64,000 bases of DNA, from assembly GCF_013283665.1 (NCBI RefSeq), contig NZ_JABEKU010000001.1, forward strand, positions 558,001 to 622,000. The letters run 5' to 3'. The translations under genes were made by a program, and so were the position numbers. Every line of letters begins with the position of its first letter. The first letter of the stretch is position 1. Origin of the DNA: Ensifer sesbaniae (GTDB lineage: Bacteria; Pseudomonadota; Alphaproteobacteria; Rhizobiales; Rhizobiaceae). Below, in pieces: positions 48,212 to 55,688 of the stretch. Below the pieces are notes generated by a model. It was not told the origin of the DNA. It ran no database searches and worked only from the letters and a program-made list of their open reading frames with translations.

Positions 48212-51200
48212 CTACTCGCCGGGCGCGAGATGCGGCGCTTCGATATGGGCTCCGGCGTGCTTCAACGGCCGCTCGCCGGTGAGCTTGCGGATCAGCACGT
48301 AGAAGACCGGGGTCATGAAGATGCCGAAGGCGGTGACGCCGATCATGCCGGCAAAGACCGCGACACCCATGGCCGAGCGCATTTCCGCACCGGCGCCGGT
48401 GGACGTCACCAGCGGCACCACACCCATGATGAAGGCCATCGAGGTCATCAGGATCGGGCGGAGACGCAGCCGGCTTGCCTCGATCGCAGCCTTGACCGGC
48501 GTGCTGCCCGACAGTTCCAGTTCGCGGGCGAACTCGACGATCAGGATGGCGTTCTTCGCCGACAGGCCGACCAGCACGATCAGACCGATCTGGGTGAAGA
48601 CGTTGTTGTCGCCTCCCGTCAGCCAGACGCCTATGAGAGCCGCCATGATGCCCATCGGCACGATCAGGATGATCGAGATCGGCAGCGTCAGGCTTTCATA
48701 CTGGGCAGCGAGCACGAGATAGACGAGCAGCAGCGCCAGCGGGAAGACCAGGATGCCGGAGTTGCCCGCGAGAATCTGCTGGTAGGTGAGATCCGTCCAC
48801 TCGTAGCCGATGCCCGGCGGCAGCGTTTCGGCGGCGATCTTTTCGATGGCGGCCTGGGCCTGGCCGGAGGAGAAGCCCGGTGCCGGGCCGCCGTTGATGT
48901 CGGCGGAGAGGAAGCCGTTGTAGCGGATCGCCCGCTCGGCGCCGACCGTCTGCTCGACCTTCAAGAGCGCCGACAGCGGGATCATCTCGCCGGACTGCGA
49001 GCGGACCTTCAGCTTGCCGATGTCGTCGGCATGGCTGCGGTAGTTGGCGTCCGCCTGGATGCGCACGCTGTAGGTACGGCCGAAGGCGTTGAAGTCGTTG
49101 ACGTAGAGCGAGCCCAGGTAGATCTGCAGCGTCTCGAAGACGTCGGTGACGGCCACGCCGAGTTGGCGCGCCTTGACGCGGTCGAGGTCGGCATAGAGCT
49201 GCGGCACGTTGATCTGGTAGCTCGAATAGAGCCCGGCCAGTTCCGGCGTCTGGTAGGCCTTGGCGAGGAAAGCCTTGGCTGCCTCGTCGAGTGCCTGATA
49301 GCCGAGGCCATTCTTGTCCTCGATCTGCAGCTTGAAGCCGCCGGTCGTGCCAAGACCCTGGACGGGCGGCGGCGGGAACATGGCGATGAAGGCATCCTGG
49401 ATCGCGCCGAATTCCTGGTTGAGCTGCATGGCGATCGCGCCACCTGACAGTTCGGGCGTCTTGCGTTCCTCGAAGGGTTTGAGGGCGACGAAGACGATGC
49501 CGGAGTTCGACGAGTTGGTGAAGCCGTTGATCGACAGGCCCGGGAAGGCGATGGCGTTTTCGACGCCCGGGTGCTTCAGCGCGATTTCGCTCATGCGCTT
49601 GATCACGTCTTCCGAGCGGTCGAGTGTGGCTGCATCCGGAAGCTGGGCGAAGCCGATCAGGTACTGCTTGTCCTGAGCCGGCACGAAGCCGCCGGGGATG
49701 GCGCGGAACAGCGTGAAGGTGACGCCGAGGAGCACGACATAGACGACCATGATCAGCGACTTGCGCGTTAGGATCCGGCCGACGCCGCGGCCATAGGCTT
49801 CCGAGCTTGCTCCGAAGAAGCGGTTGAACCCGCGGAAGAACCAGCCGAAGAGCTTGTCCATCGCCCGGGTCAGCCAATCCTTCGGCGCATGATGGTCCTT
49901 GAGCAGAAGGGCGGCCAGCGCCGGAGAGAGCGTCAGCGAGTTAAGCGCCGAGATGACGGTCGAGATCGCGATCGTCAGCGCGAACTGGCGGTAGAACTGG
50001 CCGGTGAGGCCGGTGATGAAGGCAAGCGGCACGAAGACGGCGACGAGCACCAGCGCGATGGCGATGATCGGACCGGAGACTTCCTGCATGGCGCGATAGG
50101 TCGCCTGGACCGGCGACAGCCCCTGTTCGATATTGCGTTCGACGTTTTCCACCACCACGATCGCGTCATCGACGACGATGCCGATCGCCAGCACCAGACC
50201 GAAGAGGCTGAGCGCGTTGATCGAGAAGCCGAAGACATACATCACCGCGAAGGTGCCGACGATCGAGACCGGCACGGCGACGAGCGGAATGATCGAGGCG
50301 CGCCAGGTCTGCAGGAAGACGATGACGACGATGACGACGAGGGCGATCGCCTCGAGCAGGGTATGGATGACCGACTCGATCGAGGCGCGCACGAACTGGG
50401 TGGTGTCGTAGACGATCTCGTAGTCGACGCCCTCGGGCATGGTGAGCTTCAGCTCGGCCATGGCCTTGTGCACGTTTTCCGAGATCTGGATCGCGTTCGA
50501 GCCCGGCGCCTGGAAAATGCCCATGCCGACGGCCGGCTTGTTGTCGAGCAGCGAGCGCAGCGAATAATCGGCCGCACCCATCTCGACACGCGCGACGTCG
50601 CCGAGGCGGGTGACTTCGCCATTGGCGCCGGACTTGACGACGATGTTGGCGAAATCCTCAGGCGTCTGCAGGCGGCCTTGCGCGTTGACGGAAAGCTGCA
50701 GGTCGAGGCCGGGGACGGACGGCGAGGCACCGATGACGCCAGCGGCCGCCTGGACGTTCTGGCCGCGGACGGCAAGGGCGATGTCGCTTGCCGCCAGGCC
50801 GCGTTCGGCGGCCTTCTGCGGGTCGATCCAGACGCGCATCGAATAGTCGCCGCCGCCGAAGATCTGGACCTGGCCGACGCCTTCGATGCGGGCCAGCCGA
50901 TCCTTGACGTTCAACACACCGTAGTTGCGCAGATAGTTGATGTCATATTGTCCGTTCGGCGAGATCAGGTGCACCACCAGCGTCAGGTCGGGCGAGCTCT
51001 TGACGGTGGTGACGCCGAGGCGGCGCACCTCCTCGGGCAGTCGCGGTTCGGCCTGCGAGACGCGGTTCTGCACGAGCTGCTGGGCCTGGTCCGGATCGGT
51101 GCCGAGCTCGAAGGTGACGGTCAGCGTCATCAGGCCGTCGGCGGTCGCCTGGCTCTGCATGTAGAGCATGCCTTCGACGCCGTTGATCTGTTCTTCGAGC

Positions 51201-51397
51201 GGTGTCGCCACCGTTTCGGCGATGACCGCCGGGTTGGCGCCCGGATATTGTGCACGCACGACGATCTGCGGCGGCACGACTTCGGGATATTCCGAGATCG
51301 GCAGACCGGTCATGCCGATCAGGCCGGCCACGAAGATCAGGACCGAAAGAACGCCCGCGAAGACCGGGCGGTCGACGAAGAAGCGTGAGAAATTCAT
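48212..51397 (-). CDS. RND-family multidrug efflux inner-membrane transporter (AcrB/HAE1 type)
   Basis: Proton-driven trimeric drug exporter of 1061 residues. It starts 'MNFSRFFVDRPVFAGVLSVL', the usual cytoplasmic helix and TM1. The proton-relay aspartates are Asp410 and Asp411 in 'LAIGIVVDDAIVVVENVERN' (TM4), equivalent to E. coli AcrB D407/D408. Two large periplasmic loops and a second set of six helices end 'GIFMTPVFYVLIRKLTGE'. It lies 129 bases downstream of its adaptor gene. No outer-membrane TolC-like gene is in the window. The drug spectrum cannot be predicted. Confidence 0.95.
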   Translation of the reverse strand: MNFSRFFVDRPVFAGVLSVLIFVAGLIGMTGLPISEYPEVVPPQIVVRAQYPGANPAVIAETVATPLEEQINGVEGMLYMQSQATADGLMTLTVTFELGTDPDQAQQLVQNRVSQAEPRLPEEVRRLGVTTVKSSPDLTLVVHLISPNGQYDINYLRNYGVLNVKDRLARIEGVGQVQIFGGGDYSMRVWIDPQKAAERGLAASDIALAVRGQNVQAAAGVIGASPSVPGLDLQLSVNAQGRLQTPEDFANIVVKSGANGEVTRLGDVARVEMGAADYSLRSLLDNKPAVGMGIFQAPGSNAIQISENVHKAMAELKLTMPEGVDYEIVYDTTQFVRASIESVIHTLLEAIALVVIVVIVFLQTWRASIIPLVAVPVSIVGTFAVMYVFGFSINALSLFGLVLAIGIVVDDAIVVVENVERNIEQGLSPVQATYRAMQEVSGPIIAIALVLVAVFVPLAFITGLTGQFYRQFALTIAISTVISALNSLTLSPALAALLLKDHHAPKDWLTRAMDKLFGWFFRGFNRFFGASSEAYGRGVGRILTRKSLIMVVYVVLLGVTFTLFRAIPGGFVPAQDKQYLIGFAQLPDAATLDRSEDVIKRMSEIALKHPGVENAIAFPGLSINGFTNSSNSGIVFVALKPFEERKTPELSGGAIAMQLNQEFGAIQDAFIAMFPPPPVQGLGTTGGFKLQIEDKNGLGYQALDEAAKAFLAKAYQTPELAGLYSSYQINVPQLYADLDRVKARQLGVAVTDVFETLQIYLGSLYVNDFNAFGRTYSVRIQADANYRSHADDIGKLKVRSQSGEMIPLSALLKVEQTVGAERAIRYNGFLSADINGGPAPGFSSGQAQAAIEKIAAETLPPGIGYEWTDLTYQQILAGNSGILVFPLALLLVYLVLAAQYESLTLPISIILIVPMGIMAALIGVWLTGGDNNVFTQIGLIVLVGLSAKNAILIVEFARELELSGSTPVKAAIEASRLRLRPILMTSMAFIMGVVPLVTSTGAGAEMRSAMGVAVFAGMIGVTAFGIFMTPVFYVLIRKLTGERPLKHAGAHIEAPHLAPGE

Positions 51398-51526
51398 GGT
51401 ATCCCCCTTGGGACGAGTTCAAGCAGACCTCAGGCGTGCGCGGCGAGAGGCGTCGCCACGCGGCCATGTCTGCTGAGTGATGCCTTGGTTGGCGAACCCT
51501 TCGCACCAGGCGAAGGGTCGACTAAA

Positions 51527-52729
51527 TCATTTGGCGATCGAGGCGGTCGTTTCCTCGACCTGCTGTGGCGCAACGACGACGCCGGGGCGGACCCGCTGCA
51601 GGCCGTTGACGACGATGTTCTCGCCGGACTTCAGACCGCTTTCGACGATGCGCAGACCGTCGGAATTCGGCCCGAGCTTCACCTGGCGATACTCGACCTT
51701 GTTGTCGGTGCCGACGACGAAGACGAACTTCTTGTCCTGGTCGGAGCCGATGGCGCGGTCGCTGATCACGAGCTTTTCCTCGGGGTCCGGTTCGCCGATG
51801 CGGATGCGGACGAACTGTCCGGGGATCAGCTTGCCGTCGGCGTTTTCGAGCGCCGCGCGTACGCGGATCGTACCGGTTGCCGCATCCACCTCGTTGTTGA
51901 TGAGCTGGATATGGCCCGTGATCGGCGTGCCCTCGTCGGCGGCGGTGCCGACCTGGACCGGAAGACGTTCGATCGCGTTGCCGCCGGCCGAGGCCGCGAG
52001 CTTGGCGAGCGCCGTCGTGACGACCTCTTCGCTGGCGTTGAAGCTCGCATAGATCGGGTCGACCGAGACGAGCGTCGTCAGCACGGGCGAGGCGGAACCG
52101 GCGGCGACCAGGTTGCCGGCGGTCACGTCGAGCCGGCCGACGCGGCCGGAGATCGGCGCCCGCACCTCGGTATATTGCAGGTCGAGTTCGGCCGTGCGCA
52201 GCGCCGCCTTGGCCGAGCGTACCTCTGCCTGGGCTTCGTCATAGGCGCTGGCGCGCTGGTCGACGCCGCTCTGCGGAATGGCGCTGGTGGTCACCAGCTT
52301 GCGGCCGCGCTCGAGTTCGATCTTGGCAAGCGCGACGCGCGCTTCGGCCGCTTCGACCTGGGCCTTCGCCCGTTCGACGGCGGCGGCATAGGGCTCCGGA
52401 TCGATCGTCACCAGGAGATCGCCCCGTTTGACGAGCGCGCCTTCGCGGAAGTACGCCTTGAGGATGGCGCCGCCGACGCGCGGGCGAACCTCGACACGCT
52501 CGATCGCTTCGAGCCTGCCGGAGAATTCTTCCCAGGTGGTGATGCGCTTGGACTGCGCCCGCGCCACCGAAACCGGCACGGCCGGAGGTGGCGCCGCGGC
52601 GGTCTCGGTGGCGGCGTCGGCCTCGAAATGCTGCGGCAGGCCGAGCATGACGGCACCACCGCCGGCGACAGACAAAAGGATACTCAGGCCGGCGCCCCAG
52701 AGGGCCCGACGGGTCACTGTCGATGTCAT
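51527..52729 (-). CDS. RND efflux periplasmic adaptor (membrane fusion protein)
   Basis: Joins the RND pump to the outer-membrane channel. Domains in order: N-terminal anchor (about 8-30), lipoyl halves around 'RVEVRPRVGGAILKAYFREG' and 'TEVRAPISGRVGRLDV', alpha-hairpin (about 110-165), beta-barrel and membrane-proximal domains. Length 400. There is no lipobox cysteine, so it is anchored by its N-terminal helix or is a cleaved periplasmic protein, unlike lipidated AcrA. AAGGAGAG lies just upstream of the start. It is preceded on the same strand, 81 bases away, by the hydrolase-like gene. Confidence 0.93.
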   Translation of the reverse strand: MTSTVTRRALWGAGLSILLSVAGGGAVMLGLPQHFEADAATETAAAPPPAVPVSVARAQSKRITTWEEFSGRLEAIERVEVRPRVGGAILKAYFREGALVKRGDLLVTIDPEPYAAAVERAKAQVEAAEARVALAKIELERGRKLVTTSAIPQSGVDQRASAYDEAQAEVRSAKAALRTAELDLQYTEVRAPISGRVGRLDVTAGNLVAAGSASPVLTTLVSVDPIYASFNASEEVVTTALAKLAASAGGNAIERLPVQVGTAADEGTPITGHIQLINNEVDAATGTIRVRAALENADGKLIPGQFVRIRIGEPDPEEKLVISDRAIGSDQDKKFVFVVGTDNKVEYRQVKLGPNSDGLRIVESGLKSGENIVVNGLQRVRPGVVVAPQQVEETTASIAK

Positions 52730-52810
52730 CTTTTCTCTCCTTGCCGGTTGGGAGCCGGCGCTTTGCTTTCGATGTCAGATCGAGGGAATGGGCTAGGTGA
52801 CCGCCCTCGT

Positions 52811-53635
52811 CTAACGCACCGTCATTTCCGCCGGCTTTGCCCCTGCCTTCTGGAAGAAGCGGGAGAAGATGCCGGTAATTTCCTTCTGCTGCGCCGACCA
52901 GCCTTCGCCGGAAGCCGCATTCTGCGGCAGCCATCCGGCTCGTCCGGGCAGGACATGGGACTCAACCATCACGCCGGCCTTGCGCAGACGCTCGGCATAG
53001 GCTTCAGCCTCGTCGCGCATCGGACACTCTTCGCTGGTCACGATCAGCGAAGGCACGAGGCCGGCAAGCCGCGTGCAGTGGGCCGGCGCGGCGTAGGGAT
53101 GGGTGAAGCCACCGCTTTGCCCGAGGTAACGCTGCCAGCCATCGGCGATCGATTGCGCCGAGGACTGCGGACAGTATTGCCGGAACGATTCCGTCGCCAG
53201 GCAAGGGTCGAGCATCGGCGACAGCAGGATCTGGCCCTTGAGATCGGTCAGATACTGGTCACGCGCCATCAAAGCGGCGCCGGCGGCAACATTGCCGCCT
53301 GCCTCTTCGCCGGCCACGAACAGCGACGACTTCTTGTGCGCGAACTGCGGGCAGCGCGAGCGCATCGACGACAGCATGGCGTAGGCGACATCGAGCGCCG
53401 CGGGAAATGGATTGAGGCAGGCCGCGGAATATTCCGGAGAGATCACCACCGCTCCAGCCGCCGCAAGCGCCTCGGCGACGCGCTCGCCGGCGGCGATCGT
53501 TCCGCCGACGAAGGAGCCGCCGTGCAGGTGCAACACGACCGGCGGCGGATTGAGCAAAGCTTCGCCGCGGTAGACGCGTGCCGTGCAGCAGCCTTGGCCG
53601 GTCTGCATCGTCTCCACTTTGAACAGTTCGCCCAT
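52811..53635 (-). CDS. Alpha/beta-hydrolase-fold protein of the HSL type lacking the catalytic triad
   Basis: Clearly related to hormone-sensitive-lipase-type esterases: oxyanion-hole motif 'VVLHLHGGSFVGG' (HGG at 38-40), 'VVISPEYSAACLNPFPAALD' and 'MRDEAEAYAERLRKAGV'. But the nucleophile elbow G-D-S-A-G-G is G-E-E-A-G-G (109-114), so Ser is Glu111. The acid position (xxDPLRDE) is Cys204, and the His-Gly-Phe position reads R-A-G-W, with Gly234 aligned to His. All three residues were checked against the DNA. The ATG at 53635 (AGAGAG upstream) is used; in-frame starts at 53668 and 53686 exist. First gene before the RND pair, divergent from a LysR gene. Confidence 0.8.
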   Translation of the reverse strand: MGELFKVETMQTGQGCCTARVYRGEALLNPPPVVLHLHGGSFVGGTIAAGERVAEALAAAGAVVISPEYSAACLNPFPAALDVAYAMLSSMRSRCPQFAHKKSSLFVAGEEAGGNVAAGAALMARDQYLTDLKGQILLSPMLDPCLATESFRQYCPQSSAQSIADGWQRYLGQSGGFTHPYAAPAHCTRLAGLVPSLIVTSEECPMRDEAEAYAERLRKAGVMVESHVLPGRAGWLPQNAASGEGWSAQQKEITGIFSRFFQKAGAKPAEMTVR

Positions 53636-53715
53636 CTCTCTTGCCTTCGGCCAGAGGTCAACCCACATGTGGCGGCGACACGCCACGGTAGGAGAATAGC
53701 ATTGTCTTCTGTCTG

Positions 53716-53746
53716 GAATAGTATTTTCAAACTGACTACACTATTC
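53716..53746. promoter_or_regulatory. Inverted repeat in the LysR/hydrolase divergent promoter region
   Basis: GAATAGT (53716-53722) and ACTATTC (53740-53746) are exact inverted repeats 17 bases apart. They sit about 30 bases upstream of the LysR ATG in the AT-rich divergent promoter region, where a LysR-type regulator would bind. Confidence 0.55.
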
Positions 53747-53775
53747 GTATTCTCGAACAATCACGGCTCTTGAAA

Positions 53776-54687
53776 ATGGACCAGCTCACGGCCATGCGCG
53801 CGTTCCTCCGGGTCGTCGAAACCGGAAATTTCACCCGCGCCTCCGCTTCGCTGAATATGCCCAAGGCGACGCTGACCAATCTCATTCAGGGATTGGAGGC
53901 GCATTTGCGCACAAAACTTTTGAACCGCACCACCCGCCGCGTGCTGGTGACGCCCGATGGTGCGCTCTATTACGAACGCGCCGCACGCCTTTTGACCGAT
54001 CTCGACGAACTCGACGGCAGCCTTTCCAGCGCCCAGACCTTGCCGAAGGGGCGTTTGCGGGTGGAAATGGCCAGTGCGATTGCCAATCTGATCGTCATTC
54101 CGGCCTTGCCCGAGTTCCATAAGCGCTATCCGGATATCCAGATCGATCTCGGTGTTTCCGACAGAACCGTCGACTATGTCGCGGAGAACGTCGATTGCGC
54201 CATCCGTGTCGGCACGCTCACCGACCAGTCGCTGATCGCCCGCCGCATTACCGAGATGAGCTTCGTTGCCTGCGCCGCACCGGACTATCTCCAGCGTCAC
54301 GCAATGCCGCAGCACCCGTCCGATCTGTCGAAGAACTGCTACGTCGTCGGTTACTTCCGGCCGCAGACCGGACAGCAGATGCCGTTCTATTTCAAGCGCG
54401 GCAATGAGGAGATCGAGGTGAACGGCCGCTACGCTGTGGCGGCCAATGAAGTGACGACCTATCTCGCCGCTGCTCGCGCCGGCCTGGGCGTCATCCAGGC
54501 GCCTCGTTTCATGGTGCGCGACGATCTGGTGTCCGGCGCCATGCGGCCGGTCCTCGAGGACTGGGAGGTCGAACCCATGCCGATCTATCTGGTCTATCCG
54601 CCGAACCGGCACCTCAGCAGCCGCCTGCGCGTCTTTGCCGATTGGGTGGTCAAGGTCGTTGCCCAGTCGCAGCTCGATGCCGCCTGA
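53776..54687 (+). CDS. LysR-family transcriptional regulator
   Basis: 303-residue LTTR. Winged HTH: '[20 protein letters not shown]' then '[29 protein letters not shown]'-type recognition helix (quoted in part as [12 protein letters not shown]). The C-terminal two-lobe effector domain (about 90-295) is of the CrgA/DsdC-like group that often regulates a neighbouring divergent gene. The ATG at 53776 is preferred to the TTG two codons earlier. Divergent from the pseudo-hydrolase and RND genes, which are its most likely targets. Confidence 0.9.
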   Translation: MDQLTAMRAFLRVVETGNFTRASASLNMPKATLTNLIQGLEAHLRTKLLNRTTRRVLVTPDGALYYERAARLLTDLDELDGSLSSAQTLPKGRLRVEMASAIANLIVIPALPEFHKRYPDIQIDLGVSDRTVDYVAENVDCAIRVGTLTDQSLIARRITEMSFVACAAPDYLQRHAMPQHPSDLSKNCYVVGYFRPQTGQQMPFYFKRGNEEIEVNGRYAVAANEVTTYLAAARAGLGVIQAPRFMVRDDLVSGAMRPVLEDWEVEPMPIYLVYPPNRHLSSRLRVFADWVVKVVAQSQLDAA

Positions 54688-54690
54688 TCC

Positions 54691-55086
54691 TCACCGGTTC
54701 CGATCGGCGTCGTAGCGCTCGCGTGCCGCATCCAGTGCGCCGAAATGAGTCTCCGCCCAGCGGTCGAGTACCAGCAGCGTTTCGCTGAGCGAACGGCCGA
54801 GCGGGCTCAGGCTGTATTCCACATGCGGCGGCACCGTCTTCTTGTCTTCGCGGATGACCAGGCCGTTGCGCTCCAGCTCCTTCAGCGTCTGCGTCAGCAT
54901 CTTCTGCGAAATGTCGCCGAGCCTGCGCATCAGCGCGGCATTGCGCATCGGCCCGCCTTCGAGGGCCGAGAGGATCAGCATCGGCCACTTGCCGGCGATC
55001 AGTTCCAGCGCATGGCGTGACGAACAGGTCGGATCGAAGACGTCGGGGACGGACGTGGCGGATGTCCGCGTGTCGGGATTATTCAT
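54691..55086 (-). CDS. HxlR-family winged-helix regulator
   Basis: 131-residue DUF24/HxlR-type regulator. Family features: Cys near the N-terminus in 'DPTCSSRHALELIAGKWPML', then 'GPMRNAALMRRLGDISQKML' and the wing 'VPPHVEYSLSPLGRSL'. The usual conserved Cys of redox-sensing members may be the single Cys here. The ATG at 55086 (MNNPDTRTSA...) is preferred to 55113. It is divergent from the SMR exporter gene, with an inverted repeat in the shared promoter. Confidence 0.9.
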   Translation of the reverse strand: MNNPDTRTSATSVPDVFDPTCSSRHALELIAGKWPMLILSALEGGPMRNAALMRRLGDISQKMLTQTLKELERNGLVIREDKKTVPPHVEYSLSPLGRSLSETLLVLDRWAETHFGALDAARERYDADRNR

Positions 55087-55089
55087 GGT

Positions 55090-55119
55090 TACCAAAAGGT
55101 GCGTAATTGTCATTTGGTA
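55090..55119. promoter_or_regulatory. Inverted repeat TACCAAA-N16-TTTGGTA in HxlR/SMR promoter
   Basis: TACCAAA (55090-55096) and TTTGGTA (55113-55119) are exact inverted repeats. The site immediately precedes the HxlR start and is about 50 bases before the SMR start, consistent with an HxlR operator controlling both. Confidence 0.6.
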
Positions 55120-55169
55120 CCTATGCTACCAGCTTGTTTGTCATGTGAGAATTCCCAACGGAGACGAAC

Positions 55170-55487
55170 ATGGCATGGATCCTTCTGATAGCGGCGAGCC
55201 TCATCGAGATCGTCATGGGGCTGGCGCTGAAATATGCTGACGGCTGGACGAAGCTGGTGCCGAGCGCAGTCGGCATCGCCGCTGCTCTCGGCAGCGTCTA
55301 TCTTCTGACGATTGCGATGCGTGACCTGCCGGCGGGCACGGCCTATGCCGCCTGGACCGGCATCGGCTCGGTCGGCATCACGGTGCTCGGCATCGTGCTC
55401 TTCGGGGATCCGGTCTCCTGGCTGCGCGTCACCTGTATCGCGATGATCATCGTCGCCGTCGCCGGCCTGCGCTTTCTGGAGGCCTGA
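55170..55487 (+). CDS. Small multidrug resistance exporter, SugE/Gdx-like
   Basis: 105 residues with four helices. The essential membrane glutamate is Glu13 in 'ASLIEIVMGLALKYADGW'. The segment 'AGTAYAAWTGIGSVGITVLG' resembles the Gdx (guanidinium exporter, formerly SugE) subtype rather than EmrE. A single gene, not a paired SMR, implying a dual-topology homodimer. No guanidine riboswitch is seen upstream; control is probably by the divergent HxlR protein, which leaves the physiological substrate open. Confidence 0.85.
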   Translation: MAWILLIAASLIEIVMGLALKYADGWTKLVPSAVGIAAALGSVYLLTIAMRDLPAGTAYAAWTGIGSVGITVLGIVLFGDPVSWLRVTCIAMIIVAVAGLRFLEA

Positions 55488-55518
55488 GCCGACAGCGCCC
55501 CGAACCCTGTTCACGAAA

Positions 55519-55547
55519 AAAGCGCCGCGATCGGCTCGCGGCGCTTT
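55519..55547. terminator. Bidirectional terminator between SMR and helicase genes
   Basis: Perfect 12-base stem AAAGCGCCGCGA (55519-55530) with TCGCGGCGCTTT (55536-55547), loop TCGGC. The minus strand has a following run of six T, so it mainly ends the helicase transcript. Confidence 0.85.
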
Positions 55548-55590
55548 GACTGGCTGTGAACTCGCCGTGTCGGCTCAGATCACGATGATA

Positions 55591-55609
55591 TTGGGTCAGG
55601 TTGACCCAA
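55591..55609. repeat. Inverted repeat TTGGGTCA-GGT-TGACCCAA
   Basis: Exact eight-base arms. Related GGGTC...GACCC strings occur before trmB (35666-35690) and before the nucleoside hydrolase (37678-37700), so it may be a module of the intergenic repeats. Confidence 0.5.
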
Positions 55610-55638
55610 ATCCTAAACGTGATCGATTCTAATAAGTT

Positions 55639-55688
55639 GGAGCGGGATGCGGGCGGAAAACCGCACACACTTTTCCTCATCCCGCTCT
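55639..55688 (-). repeat. Palindromic repeat (GGAGCGGGATG...CATCCCGCTCT, reverse orientation)
   Basis: Arms GGAGCGGGATG (55639-55649) and CATCCCGCTC (55678-55687), core CGGAAAACCGCACACACTTT. It abuts and overlaps the stop codon of the helicase gene (55687-55689). Confidence 0.8.
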
